Assembly (NCBI RefSeq): GCF_009017415.1
Contig: NC_092409.1
Location: forward strand, 2,480,001 to 2,544,000
DNA: 64,000 nucleotides
Source of the DNA: Aspergillus flavus
Lineage: Eukaryota; Ascomycota; Eurotiomycetes; Eurotiales; Aspergillaceae
Direction: 5' to 3'
Below are positions 12,992 through 24,634 of this stretch, in pieces. The stretch's first letter is position 1, and every line of letters starts with the position of its first letter. The translations under genes and the position numbers were made by a program. The notes beneath the pieces were generated by a model that worked only from the letters and a program-made list of their open reading frames with translations, did not search any database and was not told where the DNA came from.

Positions 12992-13740
12992 GTTTCACAA
13001 AGGACGCAATGGTTGTGGCTGCAGGTAGATGTAGAATCGCGGTGGGACTGAGCGAGACGCGTTCACGAAACAAAGGATAAATCGCCTTCCAACAATATTA
13101 CCCAGTTCAAGGCATGACAAGAATCAAGCATGCGTAAACGCTGGCGATGAAAAGGCTATGGAAGATTATTTAGTAGAATGCAAGGGACTCGACAAGCCAC
13201 AGGATCATCGAATGATAGAGTGGACAGAGAGGAGAAGAGGAGACCGACCAAAGGGAGAGGAGAGAAATAACGAGGGAACGTGACGATCAACCGACCGCCA
13301 AGCTTTTGTTGTGGGGGACATTTCAGCCTCTTATTTCTCCGATTAAGACGAGCTCCTGACCACCACTTGAAACAATAGAGAGCATGATTTGAGCGTTTCC
13401 CTCATTGGAAATAGATTTAGGAGTTATACAATACTCTCCCCCCTTGCATCGGAGTGTAACAACTAAGCATACAAAGCAATGCGGAAGCTAGTTGTGACTA
13501 GTTACCCCGATTGCACTAACCAAAAACTCGACTAACAGAGGCAATAGAAAGCCCAAGTTACAATGAATTTAACTGATTCAAGCATAATCAGGATAAGATG
13601 AGGGATAGCAACGAAAACCGTATTGGTATCAATGTCGAGAAATACACCAACATCATCACTAACTATTCTACTATCACCATGTGCCCCCACTCATTCTTCG
13701 AGCACTAGACCTACAGATTCGCCAAAGCTAGCTATGTTGC
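12992..13740. other. Intergenic, promoter of the zinc-finger-like gene
   Basis: This 749-bp gap lies between two minus-strand genes. A purine-rich GAGAGGAGAAGAGGAGA stretch near 13228 (CT-rich on the gene's strand) fits a fungal core promoter or 5' leader. The left-hand amidase end is uncertain by a few codons, so its 3' UTR lies here too. Confidence 0.4.
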
Positions 13741-15704
13741 TTAGTTCTGGCTAATACCAGAATGTAAGCTTACCTCTTGGCTGATATAGTCTGCTAAGGT
13801 CAACATCTTCTCCTCCTCCAGTCGCCGTCCAACTATTTGAAGACCGGCAGGAGCACCATCGTACATTTCAGGATCATCTATCTAGGCGTTAGTAATTCCG
13901 GAACATGTCAACTTATACGAAAAAAGAAAACTCACATTGCTCATGGACAATCTTGTCTATCTCACTCAGGAAATCATCCTTCGGTTCAGGCACATCAACC
14001 TTCTTGTCTGCCTGGGTTACCGGGAACACGACGCTCGTGTAGTCCAAGAGATTAACGAACGCGGTATACCCAACATGGGCATACTTATGAGGGATCACTG
14101 CAGCGTGTGGCGCACATGGACAGATCACACCGTCGACAGGGCGCCCGGTACCGGTTATCTCAGCCGTACTGTTCCAGTAATCCATGTAAAGCTTTTGATA
14201 TTGCCGCTTTTCCACATTGAGTGCAGCGATTTCTAGGGCACTCATGTGTGGAATACCCTCCCCCACAATACATTGGAGAGATTTTGGTTCTCCCGACAAT
14301 CCAAGATGGTGTGCTATGTCCGCTCCACCATCAGCCACGCAGACCCTACCCTACTATGGTCAATATCACCAACGTTAGGTGAACTAGACAGATTAGGAAC
14401 TTACAAATATGTCTATGCCAATTTGGTGGGCAGGAGGTTTCCACTCGATCACCTAGGAGGACACATCAATATATATATCTTAGTATACTCCTTGTCCCTT
14501 CAGGTTCTGCGTTACCTTATGGCCCAATCGCTTCAAAGTCTGTTCGACGATCTCGACAGCCCTCGCTATCGGTGGGTGAGGTCGGACCATGCCATCGTGG
14601 CGCATGATAGCAAATGCAAGGGAAGGAGAACCGTCAGCTGATTTCCTTATCAGCGCTCGAGTCCTTTCTTCAACATCCGCCCTCCAGGGAAGCTCCAGCA
14701 CGAGTGGGTCATGGTACCATGGCTGCTGACTGAGAACAGTCTTGAACAGTAGTGTCAGAGAACGTGCGGTAGTTGCAAGTGGCCCAACGACCGATAAAAT
14801 CATATTCTGGCCGTCAATTGAGTTTGCAGCGCCCTCATAGGGCATTCTCCCAGACGATGGACGAATCCCAAAAACTCCGTTGAACACAGCTGGGATCCGT
14901 ATGCTCCCGCCGATATCAGTTCCAAAGCCACCGGGAGATCCTTTCAAAGCGATCAGTGCCCCTTCACCACCCGAACTACCTCCACTGGATAGCAGTCGGT
15001 TTTTAGGATTCCAAGTATACGAGATGATGTTGTTGACGGTTTCGCCCGCCATCAAAGTTGCAGGCACGCTCGTCTTGCAGTACAATACCGCTCCTAGATT
15101 TCGAAGCTCCTTAACGAGTTCACTCTCGAATGTGGCCCGCCTCGGATCGTCCTTCTTGCCTTGAAACGTTCCGATCCATCCTACGTAGCCCATCGTTGTC
15201 TCGACACCTTTGACATGGAATTGATCTTTCAAACTGATAGGCAGGCCGTGCAGCGGGCCGATCGGCTTTTTATGCTCAGCAAAGTATGCATCGAGTCTCT
15301 TTGCGTCCTCAATTGCAGCATCGAAGAACACCTCATGCAGACAATTCACCTACAGTAACCATTGAGTAACGTATCAAACACAGTGAGAACCGACAAAAAC
15401 ATACAAGCTGGTGCGCAAGTGCAGCCCTATGACAAAACGCCTCGGCCACTTCGACAGCAGTCCAACTGCCAGAAGTTGTCTGCTCCGTAATCCCCGCCGC
15501 ATCAGTTTCCGTTATCTCTATTTCTTGAGGAGTCAAGAACTGTTGAATATAGGCGCCGGTCACATCACGAAGTTCATCCGCCTGGGGGATAGGATTCTGC
15601 AATCTCCACTTGGCAGGAATCGCCCCCAAGATGGATCGGCGTTTGAGGTCCCCCAACTGTTCATAAGTGGTATTAGTCATAGTCAGTAAGCTATTGGGGA
15701 TCAA
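13741..15704 (-). CDS. Acetamidase-type amidase (amidase signature family)
   Basis: Five exons: 15704-15405, 15349-14516, 14452-14405, 14350-13936, 13877-13741 (577 aa; 569 if it starts at the better-placed Met at 15680). It hydrolyses carboxamides to acid and ammonia. The Ser-cisSer-Lys triad is complete: Lys in GLPISLKDQ (about 141), cis-Ser in SSGGSSGGEG (about 226), nucleophile Ser in GTDIGGSIR (about 249). Overall layout follows fungal AmdS-type acetamidases, including LHGLPISLKDQ and the tail APAGLQIVGRRLEEEK. The stop is uncertain: GTAAGC after SQE could be another short intron, giving a slightly different C-terminus. It sits beside a Zn2Cys6 regulator. Substrate could be an amide nitrogen source or a xenobiotic. 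Confidence 0.88.
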
Positions 15705-15790
15705 CTAAGGGGAAGGTAGGAGGTATATGATGTTGCGCTATGAAAGACATCAAAGGAAGCTTTACAGAGAATTGGGGGGGGGAACTGACT

Positions 15791-15798
15791 TATTTATA
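15791..15798 (-). promoter_or_regulatory. TATA-like box of the amidase gene
   Basis: The minus strand reads TATAAATA here, a near-consensus TATA box about 110 bases upstream of the preferred amidase start at 15680. The rest of the 553-bp gap (15705-16257) shows only this promoter and the 3' flank of the Zn2Cys6 gene. Confidence 0.45.
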
Positions 15799-16257
15799 AC
15801 ATTCGCCTTATCGCCCTAATGCACTGTTGAGACGGCAAATGGGATACCTAGGTCCTTGGAGGGGACGGTGCAACGCGCGGTTGCTGTTTTGAGCTAACTT
15901 GATGGTGGGGTTGCGGGGCAGGTTCGTATCGTTTATTGATTCAGCGTCTCTATTGAGATGCAGTGATACAGATTGAGTTATCTGTTACGCAAAACACATC
16001 ACACGCTTTGAGAGCAATTGATGTTGTGCTTCGCCGTCGGTGTCTTGGCCAAAACTGCTGTTGTTGATTACTTTTGTTATGGACCTCGGTTATTCGATAA
16101 ATTTATTCGAAGCCATATTTAGTCTGGACCATCATGGATGCGCTTGTATAGAGATATCTCAGTAACTTAAATTCTAAATGCATCAACACCAACGATTACC
16201 GAATTCCATTATATCTGTAAGCGAACCCACCTGAACGTACTAAAAGTCATTAAACAG

Positions 16258-19044
16258 TTACCAAAGCTGCCCATCATCCATCAACCGGAACATCTGATGA
16301 TTCTCATAGAACCAGTCTCCCAGCTCCATCCCCGTTAAGTCCATTCCCATATTATTATTCAAATCAGTCTGTGGGGGCGCGGAAGGGTACACGCTGGGCC
16401 CATACCCAGGTATTTGTGTCAATAGCTGCTGACCACTATTCACCCATGGGTTAGACAAACCAGCCTCAGACACACTGTGTAGAACTCCAGGGTTAGAAGA
16501 AACCTGGTCCAGGTTCGCTGATGATGACTGAAGAAGCATGCTAGACCCTATGGCATTAGAATTCGCAATATGACCACCCGTGCTGTTGCTGCTTGGTACA
16601 TTCATTCGTACTCCGGGAGTGCTAGCCTTCACTTCCACGTATTTTCTTGCTACGTCATATAGGGCTCGAAAAAGGCGGACCTGATTTCTGGACACTTTGT
16701 AGGTTGCTGTGGAGCGAACTGATTGGAGTACCTCGACAAAAGCGCCGAGACATTTAAGGTCGTCGGGCTCAGATGTCTCGACGATGTAGCAGAAAAGGAC
16801 TATGAAAGGGAAGAAAGGAAATTGGAGTAGGGTCCTGGTCATATAAATTAGCAGTTTAGTTCATTTGCTAGTGGTGGATAACAGTTAACTAACCAGTTGA
16901 TGTACATTTCCAGAAAGCTCTCATCCCAAGGGCATTTGAGAATCAGGGCAACACACTTTTCATGCTCTTTGAGTGCTTCTCGTGCTGTAGCTATGCATTC
17001 ATCACAGAAGGCAGTTCCCGAGGGCTTCTTAGGAGGGATTGCTCGATAGATGAGTGATAGTAGAGATAGATTGCAGACCCTATCTGAACGCTGAATAATC
17101 TCGTGGAGATCGTCTCCGATAGCACGGCGTCTTGCGTCATTGTATCTTCTCTGAAAAGACCCATTAGTTTGGACAACGAGATCATGATCAAGCCTTCGAG
17201 TTCAACATAGGCATAGATCCCACGCATGCAATGGTGCGGTAGAAACGCAGGAGCTTACCTCTAACTCATCTTCAGAAACCATGAGTTTATTTACCTCAGC
17301 GACCAGAGTCCTTGCACGGGAGATTCTGGTATCAATCGGTTGCATAAGAGCACTAGGGCTATAGATATCATTGTATGTCTTTCCCTGGATTTTCGCTAAA
17401 TCAATCCACTTGGGTACCAACAGCGTCTCCACATTCTGGTCGAAAGTCACCAGCGGTGCCGTGATATCTTCATCTCGAAAGGTTGACGATCGACCCAGTC
17501 GTAGACACAACCACTTCTCCGTGAGGAACACGGCCCAAAATAGGCGAATCTTTTGGTCCTTGGTCTCTTGGTTGTCTGTGCTTAGAGCGTGGGCGCTATG
17601 AAGACCGAGCGTTTGGGATAGATGGGATGCTGTAGTAATAAAACTCCATGCTATTGACGGCTTGGCCATCTGGAGACAGTATGTTGCCTAGGGTATATTT
17701 AGCATATGCTACTTATTAAACCAAAAGAGGTGTGGTGGTTGGGTGAAAAAGTTCGTAAGCTTACTGCAACATTCATAGCAAAGACAACATCAGTGGTGAC
17801 TGGCATGTGGAATGGGAGATTTGACAAAACTGTCTCGAGATTATCCCGGCATAGCATAGCCTGGTCCATATAGTTCCCCTTAACCTTTTGATCTACAAAC
17901 AGGCTAGCACACTCGCAGTAAAGCCAGTATAGGCCTCCGTTGACTATGATCATATCAGCATCTGTGGCTGGGCCAGGTGAGTAGACTCTTAAGAAGTAAT
18001 CGTTGAACTGCGAAATAGATATCAATTCGATAAGCCAGAAACGCTGAACCCTGGGTTGCTCTAATAGTGTTGTATTGAGTCAGTAAAAGGCGCAAGCATT
18101 ATGAAGATGATGGGCTGCACCTTTGGCCATCCGTAAACACGCAAGAGTCATTTCAACTGGTGGCATAGGGAGATGCCTTATACTGGAGCCATGGGGTATT
18201 GGTTTGGCATGTGGGTAAAGGTTTTCAAGGGTGTCCCTTTGCTGCTTTTGGTCGTCAATTATGTCATGTAGCGTATCAAGAATCGATGTCATCTCCTGCG
18301 CGATCTGGGCAGAGTTTGTGCTGCTAACCGCGTCTTGGAGATACCTCGTTGCGAAAATGGCGTGGGCAGACAGTGACGATCCGCCTTCATATTCAGTTTT
18401 AGAGGCTGCAGTGCAGCTCCTCAAGTCATTCTTCACTTGAGGATGAGACACAAATGTTGATGGACAAGTATCCGGGACACGTTCACCCACAGGAGATGGT
18501 TCGATAATCGCAGGCTGATGGGAGCCCGACGGGATGAATGGCGCATTGCTCAACGCGGCCACCTTTTGGCTGAGCTCATCCAGCTTCTGTACCATGTATT
18601 CCATTCTTTGCTCACTGATTATATTGAGTAAGTGCTCATAAGATATCCGATTATATGGTGGAGTACTTACTACTGGGCAGAAATCAAAACCCGTTGTCTT
18701 TTTTCCCGAGGCTTATAGCGCCCTGAGTACATACATCGAGTTTTTGCACGAATGCATTGTGAGCAGGGGACCGAGCGATCACAGCGAATCTAGGAAATGA
18801 AAAGGATCCTCTAAGTGACTAGTCCTACAGCCTTAGGGAATATGGCGCCGCGTACCTTCCGCTGTCGACAGCGGTTACACTAGCATGGGTCAACAAGCGA
18901 TCTGATGAAGGGTGCAGGAAGCAGAAGGCAGGAATAAGCTCGTACAGCTCGTGCTTGGCGCTCTAGCAGTCTCCCATGCTCTTCTTTCTGGGAGTTATCC
19001 GGAGCGGAGGCGTCAGTCACGGAGTCATCGGTATCCCCCTCCAT
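16258..19044 (-). CDS. Zn2Cys6 fungal transcription factor divergent from the MDR pump
   Basis: Eight exons: 19044-18946, 18879-18856, 18789-18671, 18614-18121, 18060-17765, 17687-17259, 17150-16894, 16834-16258 (764 aa). The binuclear cluster is C-x2-C-x6-C-x5-C-x2-C-x6-C, Cys34 to Cys60 (CNRCRQRKIRCDRSVPC...), assembled across three exons, the middle one only 24 nt. A short coiled coil (EQRMEYMVQKLDELSQKVAAL) follows and probably dimerises it. Next is the fungal-specific regulatory domain (SIAWSFITTASHLSQTLGLHS; EKWLCLRLGRSSTFRDEDI). The Asn/Ser/Gln-rich tail ending FYENHQMFRLMDDGQLW may activate transcription. Being head-to-head with an MDR pump and next to an amidase, it may control one or both; that is inference. 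Confidence 0.88.
18856..18879 (-). other. 24-nt micro-exon of the zinc cluster
   Basis: This exon encodes only CNRCRQRK, the first Cys pair and basic loop of the binuclear zinc cluster. It is bounded by CATGCTAG on the 5' side and GTACGC on the 3' side, and both joins keep frame to give a canonical cluster. An annotation that skips it would lose DNA binding. Confidence 0.75.
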
Positions 19045-19236
19045 AAGTGCGGAAGTAATAGAACTTGGAGTGGGAGGCTTCCGGAGGAGCTATGAGTAGT
19101 ATAATGGAGACTATACGAATAGTCCTAAGAGGGGCAAACATAGGAGTTGGCCTGCTAAGTGAGAATGCATCATTCTATGAAGCCTGGACTTGGTCGGAGT
19201 ATATAGGAATTGCCTAGGATTGGCTAGTGGGTCGGA

Positions 19237-19298
19237 CTTGCGGGATGCCAAGGACCCGCACTCCGGCGTCCGGCAACGGGCTCTTGGCATCCCGTAAG
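19237..19298. repeat. Inverted repeat with CGG/CCG half-sites
   Basis: Left arm CTTGCGGGATGCCAAG (19237-19252) and right arm CTTGGCATCCCGTAAG (19283-19298) are reverse complements except for one transition. Weaker symmetry continues outward on both sides (GCTAG and GGG blocks) and inward (CCCG). The spacer contains TCCGGCGTCCGG and AACGGG. It could be a regulator-binding palindrome or the relic of a tiny fold-back element; the sequence alone does not decide. Confidence 0.7.
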
Positions 19299-19540
19299 CC
19301 CGTCTAGCGGCCTTAATCATGGTTAATCTTAGAGAGCACAGAGTATATGCTGTAGAATCTTACCATTGTGTCCACATGCCAATTCAGCCACTGTAACACC
19401 TTTTTGGTTGGATACGACTATTGGCATGGACACCCCTTATTCCCCTCTAGCCATTTTTTTTTTGACTTTCTATGGGGCAAATCAGTTAATCATGCTTAGT
19501 GTCCCAGTTAAAGATGGCTGCGTGGATCTGATTCTTACAG

Positions 19541-19550
19541 ATATATATAA
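19541..19550 (+). promoter_or_regulatory. TATA-like box of the MDR pump
   Basis: ATATATATAA lies about 140 bases upstream of the pump ATG at 19691, a usual distance for a fungal TATA element with a 5' leader. Confidence 0.4.
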
Positions 19551-19690
19551 ACCTAGGCAGCCCCTGGAACGCTTAGTAGTAGTCTGTACATAAAAATATC
19601 AGAGGAACTTCTTTTCATTCTCTATGGTTATACGCTCATAGAAAACGCTTCTTTATCTATTCATATAACTACACCGGTATCTGTCCAGCC

Positions 19691-22600
19691 ATGACCCATT
19701 CATCAGCAATGGAGAAACCAGCTGCTGGTTCCTCGAAATCTTCGGTCAAAGATAACCAAAGCCAACATAAAGACATACAAAGCCATTCCACATTCAAAAG
19801 TTTTCTGGTATAAAACAAGAACTCCTTTTCAATAGTCACGTATGCCTTGACTGAACATGACTTACAGAGAGTCTTCACATTCGGCCGACCTATCGATTAT
19901 GTTCTCGGACTGATCAGTTTGCTTGCGTCGGTTGGCTCAGGTGTTGCCTTGGCCCTAGTAAACCTCGTAATAGGCAAGTTCATGACACTTCTCAGTGGTT
20001 CCACCTTAGGCACCAGCTTGCCAGACAACTTCATGTCTCGAGTCAGCAAATTCTCGTGAGACTCTATGTCCCTGATATGGAAGAGACTCAGGACTAACAG
20101 ATACCGTTTATTCGCAGATTATACTTTGTCTACATCGGGATAGCCAGGCTTGGTTGTACCTACATCTACTCCTCGCTCCTCACATACGTAGCCTACCACT
20201 TGACTAGAAACATTCGATACAAATACCTTCGTGCGGCCCTCAGTCAAGAAACGGGGTACTTCGATCAAGGGACTGGCGGCTCAATATCAACGCAAGCCAC
20301 GTCCAATGGCAAGTTAATTCATTCTGGAATATCAGAGAAACTAGGAATCTTCATCCAAGCAATTGCAACGTTCATAGCAGCTTTTATCATTGCGTTTGTC
20401 AGTCATTGGAAATTGACATTGATAATTTGCTGCATCGTTCCAGCTCTGATTGCTGTTGGCGGTGGCCTTTCGTTCGTTGATGCTGGATATGAGACGAACA
20501 TTCTTAAAGTCAACGCGCAGTCAGCTTCGTATGCTGAAAATATTCTCAGTGGTATTCGAGCTGTCCACGCGTTCAGTCTTCGACCCAGGATCACCCACAA
20601 GTATGGACAATATCTACAAAGTGTGTTTAAAATTGGGATGAAGAAAAATCCAATTTATGGCCTCATGTTCGGCTCCGAATACTTTATTATATATGCTGGA
20701 ATGGGTCTAGCATTCTGGCAAGGTATTCACATGCTCGCCCGAGGGAATATCCCAGACATTGGTACTGTCTTCACGTATGTCAGACCTTCTCTCTCTTTCT
20801 CCAATTTTGGTCGAACGGGCAACTTATGATCCTCTGCTAACGCACAAAAGTGTCCTTTTTTCCGTGGTTATTGCGGCGAGTACCATTACGGCCATCGCTC
20901 CTCATACAGTAACGTTCACACGTGCGGCTAGCGCAGCTGCAGAACTATTTGCTTTGATAGACAGGGAATCTGAGATCAATCCACTCGATGAGTCCGGGGA
21001 TAAGCCGCAAGATACATATGGTGTGATAAACATCGATAATATTACTTTCAATTATCCCAGCCGTCCAAATGTTTGTGTATTAAAGGACTTTTCCCTTCAT
21101 GTCCCGGCAGGGAAGGTCACCGCCCTTGTCGTAAGTTTCCTATCTCCTCTTTGTATACAAACCGGAAGTGTGCTAACCCATACGGCAAAACAAGGGCGCT
21201 AGTGGGTCTGGAAAAAGTACAATTGTTGGGCTTCTAGAGCGATGGTATAAGCCGTTGGCCGGTTCAATAAAGTTAGATGGGAGAGATATCACGCAGCTGA
21301 ATCTAAGATGGCTTCGCACAAACGTCCGGCTTGTACAACAGGTAACTAGTAGCCATGGGCAGTAAGCAAATTCATGACACGGCTAATGCTAGTAAGGAAC
21401 CGGTCCTCTTCAACGGCAGCGTTTTTGATAACATTATGAATGGCCTTATTGGTACACAGTGGGAGACTGCACCATATGAAGAGCAGCGCAAACGTGTGGA
21501 AGACGCAGCTAAGCTTGCATTTGCGCACGACTTCATCATGAACCTCCCCAATGGATACGACTCGTCAATTGGTGAAAGAGGGGGTCTTTTATCAGGTGGG
21601 CAGAAACAAAGAATCGCTATTGCACGCAGCATTATCTCTGAGCCAAAAATCCTCCTCTTGGATGAAGCTACTAGCGCATTGGATCCACACGCCGAAGGTA
21701 TAGTGCAGCAGGCTTTAGATCGAGCTTCCAAGAACCGAACGACTATAGTAATTGCGCACAAATTGGCAACTATCCGCAACGCGGACAATATCGTTGTGAT
21801 GTCAAAAGGGAGAATTGTCGAGCAAGGTCAACATAGCGAGCTAATTACCAGAGGCGGTGCATATGCGAGTCTAGTCAAGGCACAAGATCTATCAGCGGCA
21901 CGATCGGCAGATGATGAGGAGCAAAGTACTGAAGACGAGATACCTGATAAAGAGTCTGAGCCAGTCCAGTCACTTGCTCGGTATCAAACGGCCGAGGCAC
22001 AGCAGCTGACAATGCTCCAGCATCGCGAAGATTTTGGACTATACAAAAAGAGCGGCATTCTTCGCAGCATAGCCAAGCTGGTCATCAGAACACCTAAGCT
22101 GAAATTCTGGTACTTCCTCACTATAATCTGTTGCGCGGCAGGAGGTAAAATATGCTAATTCTACTATTGTCCATTGAACTGACTAACTCTCTTTAGCTGC
22201 CATTTTTCCGGGGCAAGCGCTACTCCTAGCTAATGTTATGGACATATTCTCAGCCCCAAATATGGTTGAACGCGGAAACTTCATTGCTCTAATGTATTTT
22301 GTTATGTCGCTTGGCTGTTTCGTTGTTTACTTTTGTCTAGGCTGGGCCACAAATATTATTGCGCAGGTACGGCATCTATCTGCCTTGAACATGACATTTT
22401 CACTGACTCGAGTCATCAGACTTTCAACAAGGTCTTCCGCCACGACCTCCTGAATTCCATGCTCAAACAAGATCTCCGGTTTTTCGACCGACCTGAAAAC
22501 ACAGTTGGTGCATTAACGAGTCGGCTTGACTCGCATCCACAAGCGATTTTAGAGCTCATGGGGTTTAACATAGCCCTTGTGGTACTCGCGGCAATCAACG

Positions 22601-24092
22601 TACTTGCGTCTAGCATACTCTCTCTGGCTATAGCCTGGAAGCTAGGTGTAATGGGTGTCTTTGTCGGGCTACCGCCTATGGTAATAGCAGGTTATGCGCG
22701 TATCCGCCTTGAAACCAAGATGGATACGGATATGGGAAAGAGGTTCTCTCAGAGTGCTTCGATGGCATCGGAGGCTGTACTCTCTATCCGAACAGTCTCC
22801 TCGCTCGCTATGGAGAAGAATATCTTGAAGAGATATACCAATGAGCTAGACCAAGCGATTCAAACATCGATTCGTCCTTTGTTCAGTATGATGGTGTGGT
22901 TCTCCCTGACTCAGTCTATTGAGTATTTCATCCTTGCATTAGGGTTTTGGTATGCTTTCTTCTTATACTCCTCTGTTTTTGTCTTCAGTTCCTGAGTTTT
23001 AGACTGACCATGAATTCTAGGTGGGGTTCCAAGTTGATTCATGACGGAGACATCACGTTTTACCAATTTATTGTCTCTTTCATGGGCGTATACTTCTCTG
23101 GCCAGGCTGCTGGCCAACTATTCAGCTTCTCAAGCAGTTTCACGAAAGCTAATGAAGCGGCAAACTACTATTTCTGGATAACAAATCTCTCTCCTCTGAT
23201 CCAAAAAACTAAAGAAAACCGCGACAACGGACCGTCAAACAATTGTCAGGCGATTGATTTTCAGGGCATCCAATTTTCCTATCCTCTAGCACCAGATACC
23301 CGGATCCTGAAGGGTGTGTCGTTTAACGTACGTATGCCGTCTGTCACGCCTATCCTTCCGCTTCTATTGCCAGCACACAGAACTAACATTGTTATCACAT
23401 TCCAGATACGAAAAGGCCAATTTGTAGCTCTAGTAGGTGCCTCCGGCTGCGGTAAAAGTACGATGATCTCGCTGTTAGAACGCTTCTACGACCCAACGCA
23501 CGGCACCATCAGTGTTGATTCCTCCCCACTGAACAGCATGAACCCAGTTTTATACAGACAACAGGTCGCACTTGTGCAACAGGAGCCGACCTTATTTCCG
23601 GGGACCATCTTGGAGAACATCTCGTATGGGCTGGACATTGCACCATCGGAATCAGCTAGTGCTCCAAGCTCCGAGGTCGAAAATGCATGCCGCGCAGCGA
23701 ATGTATGGGACTTTATCTGCTCGTTGCCGGACGGGCTCCAGACGCCCTGCGGAACCAGTGGTAGCCAGCTTTCTGGTGGACAACGACAGAGGGTTGCGAT
23801 TGCAAGAGCCTTGATCAGGAACCCTCGGGTAATACTCTTAGATGAGGCGACGAGTGCGCTTGATACAGAATCGGAGAGAGTTGTGCAGGGCGCATTGATG
23901 CAAGCTGCGACAAGTGGGGAGAGGATTACAGTTGCTGTCGCCCACCGGCTTTCGACGGTTCGCGAGGCAGACTGTATCTTCGTGTTTTTGGGTGGCAAGA
24001 TTGTTGAGTGTGGTAGGCATGGTGAGTTGGTTGAGAAAGGTGGTATTTATGCAAAGATGTGTGAGGCGCAGAGCTTGGATTCGGCGGCATAG
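19691..24092 (+). CDS. Full-size MDR-type (ABCB) multidrug ABC transporter
   Basis: Ten exons: 19691-19807, 19868-20055, 20118-20774, 20851-21130, 21195-21341, 21397-22144, 22197-22366, 22420-22949, 23021-23327, 23406-24092 (1276 aa). Layout TMD1-NBD1-TMD2-NBD2 like P-glycoprotein and yeast-type Pmd1. NBD1: Walker [10 protein letters not shown] (415-423), signature [13 protein letters not shown] (about 528), Walker [13 protein letters not shown] (about 548). NBD2: GASGCGKST (1059-1067), [13 protein letters not shown] (about 1170), [12 protein letters not shown] (about 1190). Both ATP sites are canonical, unlike the PDR pump in this window. The N-terminal 39 residues are hydrophilic and cytosolic. 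Expected role is export of hydrophobic compounds at the plasma membrane. It is head-to-head with a Zn2Cys6 regulator. Confidence 0.9.
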
Positions 24093-24634
24093 GCTTTCCT
24101 TTATAGTTGATCTTGTAGACCCTTTGGATTTTTCTTTTTGACAATTTTGTGTTGATGTTTTGCCTTCATACAGAATGGTGCGAAGCTAATTGTCTCTTTT
24201 CGCGTTGATATATGATACAAGCATCATACAGATAACTGTTGATTCCTCAATATTCTGATATTCTCTCCCAAATGGCATATACTATTGGCTTGCGTCTGCG
24301 CTATCAAGCTATTCTATAACCAAGGCAAAGCTTCATAAACATCATTCGTACCCAAGTACCTGTGAACGTAACCAGAAGGAATTCGCGAATTCGTTGTCTT
24401 TCTATATGCTGTTCGAGGCTGCCGCTTAGAGAAAGCTTTGCAGTGCTACTGAGAACAAGAGTCAATGCTTGATGCCAGACGTATAGTGGTTCATATGTGC
24501 GTGTCAAGTGAGTAACCCTCTGGATGTTTACAGTAGAAACTGCTGTGTTAACTCGATTTGTATTTTGGACATTGTTGTGCCAATATGACGCCATGCTTTC
24601 TCTTTTCTTTCGTCCATATTCTCGTGACAATAGT
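24093..24634. other. Convergent intergenic, MDR pump / AlkB
   Basis: The 3' ends of two convergent genes meet in this 542-bp gap. It is AT-rich with no gene-like frame; a TTTTTCTTTTTG run near 24130 lies just after the pump stop codon. Confidence 0.4.

Larger units (their letters stand above)
19045..19690. promoter_or_regulatory. Divergent promoter, regulator / MDR pump
   Basis: This 646-bp region separates two head-to-head start codons. It holds a strong inverted repeat (19237-19298), several CGG/CCG triplets that match half-sites favoured by Zn2Cys6 proteins, and a TATA-like run ahead of the pump. A shared, co-regulated promoter is the simplest reading. Confidence 0.55.

Noticed and set aside
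994..24092. Secondary-metabolite biosynthetic cluster
   Set aside because: Two pumps, a regulator and tailoring-like enzymes suggested it, but no PKS, NRPS, terpene or DMAT backbone enzyme is present in the window. A cluster extending left of position 1 cannot be excluded.
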